A stretch of DNA of 64,000 nucleotides from positions 186,001-250,000 of the forward strand of contig JAHLKD010000043.1 in the NCBI GenBank assembly GCA_025526935.1, read 5' to 3'. The notes under the pieces are model-generated. The model had not been told where the DNA came from and made no database searches. It worked only from the letters and a program-made list of their open reading frames with translations. Origin of the DNA: Cladochytrium replicatum (Eukaryota; Chytridiomycota; Chytridiomycetes; Cladochytriales; Cladochytriaceae). Shown one piece after another: positions 55,730 through 64,000 of the stretch (its first letter is position 1; each line of letters opens with the position of its first letter). Position numbers and translations under genes: made by a program.

Positions 55730-56530
55730 TTGCTTCCTTACGACCAATATTAGAGATCTCTAGCGGTGGACTTGACTTCATACCCCGCACTAACTCCCGA
55801 ATTAGCCTGCGTTGAATTGCAAGTTCCTCACTAGAAACACTCCTCTATCTGACCCACGTTTGTGATTGCGTCCACCCAATGTGACTAGCGTAGGTGAACA
55901 CCGTGAGCGCCGCAACAGAAATAACCATACGGTGGTTAACTTGAGAGCTAACCCGGAGGTTACTTGAAGAGCAACACTAGCCCGCTAATTAAGAGACGTT
56001 AGTTCCTACTCCACTATCGACATTCCCAAAATAGCCAGATAGTACTTCTCAACAGTCTCGTAAGTCTGGCTAACATTTTCAAAAACAACCGCAATGCCCA
56101 AGGTCAAGGTCGAGCGCCCCTTCCATCGTAAGCCTTTCGAATGCGCGATCAGTCCACGCAGCTCTGCAATCTAGCCAACTGTGCGCGTTCATGAGACCGG
56201 CGTTAGTTACGGTTAGTTGCACTGCACTGCTGGAAATGATCGAAGCGTTAGTTAGGATCGAACTGGTGTTTTTGCGGAACTGCTTCTCAAGTTCCTCACA
56301 TCACCATGGTTTGATTATTCAGTCTACTAAAAAACAAGTGTTCAATACACCTCCTTCGCAAACGCACAAACAATACATACTTTCCCACATCGATAAAGGA
56401 AACTCACGAGGAAGCGACAGATATGCGGACGTGGGAATATGGCCTTCAGGCAACAGATGTCAGACACAGCAAACGTACCAAACGACACAAAACAATAGCA
56501 AAGTACCACGAGAGTGTGAAACCATTGCAA
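55730..56530. other. Unique sequence next to the 18S fragment
   Basis: No gene seen. On the minus strand this would lie just upstream of the rRNA 5' end, so it could be external spacer of an rDNA unit carried along with the fragment; I cannot verify that by eye. Confidence 0.35.
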
Positions 56531-56540
56531 AGATCCTCTA

Positions 56541-57010
56541 GTTTCTGCTTAACAACGCGTCGACCACCGGATTGAGATCTTCAATAGCCTCGTTCAGAAC
56601 CTACAAAATATTCATGGCGAACAGACGCTCAAATATTTGAAAGTATCACTTGTTCTGTCCGGATGCGAGCTCCCTCCATTTGAACGGAAATCGAAACGAA
56701 ACGATGGATGCTCGAGTGGAAAGGGTTTTTTGATACAGGTAGTCCTTGTGGCCCTTAGCCGCGCAAATTGAGAACGACGGGGCGACCGTGATCATCGAGG
56801 ACATGATTGACTGCATCCGATGAAATGCCGCCCGGTCGCTCAAGGACAGCACCGGACGAACCGAGAGAATGGGGCTTACATTCTTGTCGTCAGATACGCC
56901 CTGAGCGAACGCACACTTTCAACCAGGCTCGAATCGGCCAACAAGAGTCTCCTGATCTGTGTTCCGAACTGAGACCTTGAGTGACATGCTGACGAGGCAC
57001 CGTGGCACAC
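56541..57010 (-). other. Possible exons of an unidentified minus-strand gene
   Basis: Three pieces look coding: FGTQIRRLLLADSSLVESV (about 56950-56890), SIMSSMITVAPSFSICAAKG (about 56810-56750), and, after an AG at about 56602, VLNEAIEDLNPVVDALLSRN with a TAG near 56541. GT and AG sites exist between them, but no continuous frame or family could be established. It may be a small gene or a relic. Confidence 0.3.
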
Positions 57011-57161
57011 GAAACTCCTAGAGGGATTTCACCAACATCACACGAAACAGATCACACATTACTTATTATGGCCATGAAAACATACTAATTCAAACATGCG
57101 TGATTTCAAACTCGATTGTACAGGAAAAGTTAATGGGTTGCACAACCATAAACCACGCAGA

Positions 57162-58442
57162 TCACTTGTTAAGGCGAACGTAATTTGCCGGAAAATCCTG
57201 CAACAAAACAAGGATTAGGTCAGCTCGCCTACGAACGGAACCAGATTCAATTCATGTACATACCCCTTCGTTTGATCCGACACGTCCAGTCCACCAGTCA
57301 TTTGTGCTCGCGGTGCTTTTCAATATTACAATGAGGTCTCCCTTTTTAAACGACAGATCCGCCGGCCGCTCCCCAGCAAAATCGTACAGCGCAGTCGCAG
57401 TAGTCTCACTGTTCCCAGCATTACGGGGAGGAGCCGGCGGTGCTTTGTACGAGTTCGTTGTGGTGTTGTACCTGTCCAGACTTGCGGTGCCCGTCTGGTG
57501 GCGATCAGCACCGGCTGAAGAAGAGTAGTTTTGGGAAGGTCGGTCGAGGCTCGATGTGCCGTAGTACGTCCCACCCGCCGCGGTGGCCCCAGCGCTGAAG
57601 CTTCCAAAACGCACGTTGAGAGATCTGTATAGTGTCTCGGCGATAACGGGTGGATCGACCTCGCCGGACAGAAGCTCGCGTGCGGTGACCTTGCGGTTGT
57701 AAAAGTGTGCGTTGGCGTCGTTTCTGGTCATCACAACAGACCCCTCGAGCGAGATTCCGGCGAAAAGACCCTTGTTTTTGCTGTAGGCGTAAATGGGTGC
57801 GGGATTCATGATCGTACCAGCTCCTTCGACGGCGCGGCCTACAGGGCCAGCTGCTACACCGATCTGTGCACCGAGAGTGACGTTTCCGCCGTGTGAGAAT
57901 GCTTTGACGGCATCGTAGGTGTTGAGGATGAAAACGAAATCTGTCAGTTGCGCACCGATCTGTGCGCCGAAACCCACACCGGTGAGAGCTACTGACGATG
58001 GTGCTGACCAACGGCCATCCGCCAATTTTGCTACAACCTTCGAGAAATGGAATGTTAGTGAAAAGGATGAAAATATTGTTGGTGCGACTTACAAGACCGC
58101 TACCGATCTTCCCTGTCCACACGAAACCAGCCTAATGATGTGACGCAAGATTAGTAACCCAAGGCACAATCAGGCAATATGTCACACACCTTGATTACTG
58201 TGACGACAGCAACACCTTTAGCGTTCTCGATGATCTTTGGTGGGATTAGTGTGGCATCCACCTTGTTATTGCCTTTGATAAAGTGGTCTGTTTGTGATCG
58301 GTGTGTGAGCAGATTGAATACACCATCAACTGGGAACGCAAGGACACTTACCGAGAATGGAAGAGCACTTTTGACATTCAGCCGCAAGGCTCTCGAAAGG
58401 AATCGGGTTGTTAAGCTTCACTTTCTCCAATATCGCAGTCAT
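57162..58442 (-). CDS. YSC84: Ysc84/SH3YL1-type actin and lipid-binding protein with SH3 domain
   Basis: Five exons (58442-58352, 58287-58190, 58131-58093, 58037-57264, 57197-57162) give 345 residues. The N-terminal SYLF/DUF500 domain is complete: IIENAKGVAVVTVIKAGFVW, SAPSSVALTGVGFGAQIGAQ, GNVTLGAQIGVAAGPVGR, IYAYSKNKGLFAGISLEG. It binds phosphoinositides and actin in the family. A Ser/Pro/Thr linker leads to a C-terminal SH3 (ALYDFAGERPADLSFKKGD, NDWWTGR, then DFPANYVRLNK from the last 36-nt exon). It should act in endocytic actin patches. It is divergent from OGG1 with 480 bp between start codons. Confidence 0.93.
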
Positions 58443-58922
58443 TGTTGGGTTTTGGAATGGTGCAGAATCCAAGGGATAGAGGGAGCAGAGAGTTTGATTT
58501 GCTAGTTGAGAAGGGCCTAATGCGATTGATGATAGACGAAGCGTAGCAGTGAGATATCAGTCTGGTTCGAAACGAAGAGCCGCGTTTATCCGCTCCCAAA
58601 AGAAGTAGTGAATGGTTTTAATATTCCAAGACGCGCACACACCCATGCACACCCAGCCTCTTGCTGGGATGAAACTTCCATCGCCCGTGCCTCGCATCGC
58701 AGGAGGAGCAAGCACAATGGAGTGGCATGGATCTATCGGAAAGAATTCCAGTGATACGGAAGTGAGCATTACATACACAGTAAAATAAAAATAATCGGGC
58801 GGTTCAAAGATCAAAACCAAATGGCAGGGGCTTAGTGGGCGACTTTTCGAAGGACGCTGCCATTGTGGGGACTCGGTGCAAGAGTTGTTCAGTATATTTA
58901 AAAAAAACAGATCGCCGTATTT
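58443..58922. promoter_or_regulatory. Shared divergent promoter region of YSC84 and OGG1
   Basis: 480 bp between two start codons on opposite strands. No TATA box or specific operator was recognised. An A-run lies near 58901-58907, just before the OGG1 start. Confidence 0.5.
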
Positions 58923-60366
58923 ATGACCGGACTGCTTCCATCCAGCTGGAGATCACTCAACACTTTGCCAAATGAGCTTTGCTTGAACCGGACACTTAAT
59001 TCTGGTCAGACTTTTCGTTGGAAAAAGATCGGTGTCGAAGAATGGTGCAGTGTTCTGCGAGGAAAACTTGTTGCGGTAAAGCAAACTGGTGAGATTGTCA
59101 AGAATAGATTCCACTTTTACTTTTACCAACATGTATTTCAAGAGAAAGATGTGCTCTTTCGTACATATGGATGCGAGAGCATAGAAATGGAGGAGTGTCT
59201 TAGGGACTACTTTCAGCTGAAAGTGAACCTCAGCGACCTCTACAAGCAGTGGAATCAAAATGAAATATTTTCCACAAAAACAAAAGGTTTTGATGGGGTT
59301 CGGGTTTTGCGGTGAGACATGTTCACAACCACAAAGCTTCATTTGACTGTTGAACAGACAGGATCCTGAAGAAAACTTGCTATCATTTCTATGTACCCAA
59401 AATAACAACATCAAGAGAATAACTGGAATGGTGAGTCATTGGAAGAAGCGCTAATGCTTCGATTTGTTTAGAAATGTTCAGATTGATAGGCTTTGTGAAA
59501 GATATGGAAAGTTTGTTGCGGAGGTCCAAGATGTTGGACTTAAATTTCACGAGTTTCCAGAACCGTCCTCCCTTATTCATGATGATGCTGAGCAGCAGCT
59601 TCGTGATTTGGGATTTGGGTATCGTGCAAAGGTAACTTCATTAACTTGTCAAATTCCAGCACATTGCGTTTACTGTCACTTGATTTCACTTCTAGTACAT
59701 ATATGGGACTGCAAAGACTCTTGTGGAGAATGGTGAACCATGGCTGAAGTCACTTCGTTCCGTTGACTATGAAACAGCTAGGGCCGAGCTTCTGAAACTG
59801 CCTGGAGGTATCTATGTATGCCAAAACGCTTTGCAAATCGCTCACCTTCCCAAAAGTTGGGCCGAAGGTAGCGGATTGTGTATGTTTGTTCAGTCTCGGT
59901 AGGTTTGTTATTCAGATACATCAGCATGACCACTCAATCATATGCTTTTCAAGACAAAATGCAAAGTGTTCCTGGTAAGAATGACATCTTCCCGGTTTCA
60001 CCTTCTCTAATCATCTTTAACAAGTTGATACACATGTCAGACAGATTGCACTGAGAGACTTCAAAATGGCCCCACCTTCAAAATCCAAAACGCTCACTCC
60101 AAAGGACTACGCAAAGATTTCGGAATTCTTTCTCACAATTTTTGGACCATGCTGTGGTTGGGCACATTCTGTAAGATTAAACTTAACCAGATTTGTTCGT
60201 AGCTGAGAAATTGTATTAGGTGCTCTTTACCGCTGACCTTCCAGATTTCAAACCCACCAAAAACACACAGGAAACCAAAGAGGAATCAGATTCAACCAAT
60301 AGTGTTTCGGACAATCCGAAAATTGATGAATCAGCAAATGCTTCCAAAAAGAGGAGACTGAAATAG
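58923..60366 (+). CDS. OGG1: 8-oxoguanine DNA glycosylase/lyase
   Basis: Removes 8-oxoguanine paired with C in base-excision repair. Nine exons (58923-59088, 59143-59311, 59358-59430, 59482-59631, 59696-59807, 59857-59898, 59954-59974, 60025-60170, 60220-60366) give 341 residues. Family blocks: LNSGQTFRWKK, LLSFLCTQNNNIKRITGM, LRDLGFGYRAK, the HhH-GPD motif LPGVGPKVADCVCLFSLD with the catalytic Lys, VPVDTHVRQIALRD with the catalytic Asp, and HSVLFTADL. Exon 7 is only 21 nt and restores DKMQSVP. Intron 1 (54 nt) has no stop. The tail is Lys-rich (SKKRRLK), a likely nuclear signal. Confidence 0.94.
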
Positions 60367-60570
60367 AAAGAACGACAACCAAATCATTACTCGCGTCGGG
60401 GATTATCTTTGTTTTGTGCAATCGCAAGTTTGGGTTTATTCGCAGGATGTGAAAGGCCGAACGGGAGCATGTAGGATTTGCTGAGAAGCCAAACGTGAGC
60501 ACGTAGCATTTTGCTCCAATTTATTCTCGTGGTGGAGCAATGAAACTTGTTCCGCAGATGAGAGTAATAT

Positions 60571-63500
60571 CTAGTAAGGATATCCGCAACAAGTATCCCA
60601 ACCAGAGAACCCGCTTTGAAAGTGTTCATCAAATCCATACGGCGACCGTACTTTTCCCCGTTCTCTCGCACAATGCTGCAAGCACCACATCGACATTCCT
60701 GGTTTTACGCTTCCCGTCCAATAAACCTTTCTCCCCTTCAACTTTGTTCCATGCCCGCTCAGCGAGTGCCTACTCCAAAAATCAAGCTTTCCACTCTTCC
60801 ACGCATTCTCCCACTTGATTCCACCAAAGGGAAGATCCGAAAGCTCCGCTGGCAACCCGACCACCCTGAGATTCTTCACAATGTGATGATCATACGTAAA
60901 CTCCACATCGACCAACGGCGCTGCATCGATCTCCCATGCACGGTTGAACACCGTCAACGGGATCGCAACTTCAGAAGTCCACCAACTCCCGGACCGACCA
61001 TCGCCCTCACTCCGCATCCAGCTATTCGCGATCTCGGTAAGCATCAACACCCCGCTGATTCTCGGGATCATCCAGCTAGGAACATTCGACGGGTCCACGG
61101 CGTCTCGGCCGCGCCGGAGGCGCTCGGGCTCGGATAAGAGCGCCATCGGAAAGATCTCGTCGCGATCGGAAACGACGATGACGCCCGCAGCACCCGCCAT
61201 TTCGCCGTTCAGAGCTTTCTCGATAAACAAACACCCACCGCGTCGAACAACGACGATCCGTCCTGCGACGGCGCGTCTTTGAGCTGGTGTATACGGTCGA
61301 CAGCCCACCGAGACCTTGTTGAACCGCTCTGCGATTTCTCGGCTCCCGGCTTCGAGCCCCTTGAAAAAGTCCTGGCCGACAGTACCCGAAAGCTTCGAAG
61401 CCAAACTGCGGATGAAACTGACCACATCCATTGCCGCCCCACTTGACTTCTGCAACCCAGGCTTCTCTCCATCCCAAAGGAACGTCGCGTGCGAACTCAT
61501 CTCGGAACCCAGAAACTGAAGCCCGAAAGTTCCCTGGAGGGCTGGGAACTCTGTAGGTGGTGAGCCGTCTTTGGTGTGTTCGATGCGAATGAAACTAGAA
61601 TGTCCATCCGTGCTTCCCGACGTATCAAGGATCTCAGCTCGGAGGGTCTTTTTATCTTCCGGCAGGATGAATGTCACTCCACCGTGTCCAACTGTTTAAA
61701 AAGAAGGTGAGCACAGATTGAACAAAGTCGTTAATACAAAGTACCTTTGATGATCTGCCCGGTCAAAAGTGGGCGTCCTTCTACAGAGACAATTCGATAC
61801 GATTCAAGAGAGTTGTCAAGTTGGAGTCCCAGCTGAGCACCGACCAACGTGCTCAAGTAGTATCCGGAGGCAGTCTATGAACATCAGACGGTAAATAAAA
61901 GATTGCAATAGGAAGTTCCGAATGAAAAGCTCACCTGCATCATCTTGAACTTGGGCGGTGTAAAGTCGCTCGGTGCTTCCATCCTGATTACGTGCAGTGC
62001 GTCGATAACAGCCGTGTTGAAGTTTTCGTGAAGTATGGAAAAAGAGACAACATGATTAGAATTATCTTGATGAAAAATCAAGAAGTTGTGAAGAAAGATT
62101 GTTGGTGGTTGAGTGGATTGGATTCTTGCCCGAAAGCGACTCCACATCCGCTACCCATGTATTTCAAGTGAGAGCGAAGGGTTGGAGTCTGTAAAGGCAA
62201 ATATTGCTTGTGCAAGAACACAAAAACACCAGCGGAAAAGTGAAATGCATAACGTGTTTTCGTGCGGGGTGATGGCATGAAGAAGTCCCAACCAACAACA
62301 AAGTAATGGGCGCGACTAACAAACAACAGCAACAAGCTAAAACTCGCACGCTCCCGAACATAGCCATTAACATCCTTCATCGCCGATCCAAAAAGTAACT
62401 TGCTCCCCTGCTCACAACCCTCACAAAAAGATACGCCCCCACAACCTCAACAACTTTTCTCCAACCACCCTCATACTTTATCTGATGCACGGGTCGCCTC
62501 GACGTCGTCTGCTGCTGCTGAAGATCGTGGTTCCAATTTCGGATTCGTCCGGGCACGCACGCACTTGCGGCCGCAGCGCTAGCATACACGTCTCCATTAT
62601 CGTTCTCATCGGCGTTTTTAAGATCGCAGGATCCGGCGTGGCTGGTTGCTTGATCGCGAGCGGCGTGCCAGGCGTCGATACCACCAACGCTAGTGAGGAT
62701 GCGTTCCGTCATGGGGTCCTGATGAAGACCCACGATCGTGTTAACGGCAAGGACGTGCGGAAGGGGGATTGGGAACCCATAATATGGTGGGGCGACAGAT
62801 TCGGATGCGTTCGGGAAGTATTCGGGTTGCGAGGTGGAATTAGTTGGCGAGCGTCGAGGAGTAGGTGAAACGTTTGAATTCGAATGCTGCACATGCTGGG
62901 TTGTCATGAAAAGGCTTCCGGAGAATGGACTGTTTTGCGTATTCGGGCATGTTCGTGGAGTTTTTGATCGTGCCGTGGAATCAGATGAGGTCTTTCTTCG
63001 CGGAAGTGAGGCACGAACACCATCGGTTTTGGAGATGAAATTTCTTTGCACAGGGAGAATATGTCCCTCTAAAAGTCGAAGAAAGTGAGAAACAAGTAAG
63101 AAACTATCCACAAATCGAACCTGTCGTAAAGACCCAATTTGAGTCTGCTTTGTTAATAAAATGGTCTGTCAAGAAGTTCTGGTGAATGAAATACCAGACT
63201 CATATTTACCGATCCTTACCGGAATCAAAAAGAAGGTAAAGATATTTAATAGTCTCGCTCAGAAAGAAGCTTTCCATCCTGTCCTCAGGTGTCTTTCGCA
63301 CAACATCGGACAAGCTCGAAAATCCGCACTTTGTCCGCGTAAACTGCTCCAAATCCTTGAGCATCAGCTCACCCGCCTCAAGATAGATTGGATTTCGAGT
63401 TGCCTGGCAAAAAGAGAAATGAGTTCCACGAAAACAGATCCCACTAAGAATCGCTCAAGATCACACCTGATAAAGAAAATATGTTGACTCGATGAGTTCT

Positions 63501-64000
63501 GGTCTCAGGGGATAGTTATTGATACTAGGTTGCTGCATCGAAAAGTCAAAACGTTCGGGCAGAGCACGATACCGCTTCCATATTGTGAAATAGAACCAAT
63601 GATGCTTGACCGCGTTTGTGAGGTCCCCTGCCAGCACCTGATTTCACCAGCAAAATCAGAATAAAACGCAAAAATCATTAGGGAAGTCCACCTGAAGGCC
63701 AGGAAAGAATGCAGCTAGTGAATCCACCCATGTCACTGCTAGCCTTCCGGTATCCATATTTACGTTTTTGTAGACGTATCCATGGGGATCTTTGATGTGT
63801 GCGAGGATTGCTTCGTAGGCATCGATGAAAATATCGTGATATCCATCATCGCCGAAGAGGATAGAGCCCTTGAGCAAGTACTCGAAATACGAGTCAATCC
63901 CCGCCCCGATACCGGCCATCCCATTGATCCACTGACGGGGTTTTGTGAATAACAGGCACCAAATGCACGATAACCGCTTACGGAACTGTCCTGCACGCTC
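60571..64000 (-). CDS. EDEM-type alpha-mannosidase (GH47 with PA domain), 5' part off the right edge
   Basis: ER degradation-enhancing mannosidase-like protein that trims glycans of misfolded proteins for ERAD. GH47 exons are clear: 63931-63692 ([40 protein letters not shown]), 63637-63467 ([13 protein letters not shown]) and 63403-63222 ([20 protein letters not shown]), then an exon from 63068 ([16 protein letters not shown]). Exons 61874-61745 and 61691-60571 follow, the last with a protease-associated domain ([29 protein letters not shown]). The join between about 62400 and 61935 was not resolved, and the protein may continue past the stop at 60571 through a small intron into a frame with a membrane helix ([12 protein letters not shown]) ending at 60387. 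Confidence 0.85.

Noticed and set aside
1-64000. CRISPR arrays, prophage, plasmid or bacterial operon features
   Set aside because: No spaced direct repeats or bacterial genes; all genes have spliceosomal introns.

Overview
The window is nuclear DNA of a filamentous or early-diverging fungus, plausibly a chytrid-type lineage. Genes carry many short GT-AG introns, mostly 46-72 nt. The gene set is fungal: a Rim15-type kinase with a receiver domain, an APSES transcription factor, Ysc84, PEX2, Kap120/importin-11 and an EDEM mannosidase. The lineage call is inference. No bacterial operon features, CRISPR or plasmid features were seen. Splice junctions were read by eye from GT/AG signals, frame and family homology.

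Layout. 1-18.8 kb is compact and all on the minus strand: the N-terminus of an unknown nuclear-looking protein, an ENPP-type ectophosphodiesterase, a roughly 4,000-residue Rim15-like kinase, splicing factor SF3A2, and a single-pass membrane protein. 19.3-26.6 kb is a transposon island: a tRNA-Asn, a tRNA-derived SINE, a nearly full-length APE-class LINE with two frameshifts, a second SINE nested between inverted LINE pieces, and three LINE relics. The SINE tail and LINE tail are related and share a 3'-terminal hairpin.

26.7-41 kb mixes live genes with relics. Live genes are a SAM methyltransferase, an FkbM-like membrane methyltransferase with a duplicated last exon, and NDUFS4 of complex I. 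Relics include deoxyhypusine hydroxylase, a Cys-rich zinc protein, a retroelement integrase and a heavily deleted ABCC transporter. 40.9-54.8 kb returns to housekeeping and signalling genes: Kap120, PEX2 (whose open frame overlaps Kap120), an APSES factor, a cAMP-receptor-like GPCR and a Ser/Thr kinase with an HGD catalytic loop. 55.6 kb carries a 119-bp piece of the 18S rRNA 5' end. 57.2-64 kb holds Ysc84, OGG1 and a partial EDEM gene that runs off the right edge.

Functional themes. Nutrient and stress signalling (Rim15, APSES factor, GPCR, kinase), membrane trafficking and ER quality control (Ysc84, EDEM), organelle function (PEX2, NDUFS4), nuclear transport, splicing and DNA repair are represented. 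There is no single pathway cluster. The most novel material is the SINE/LINE partnership and its covarying 3' hairpin.
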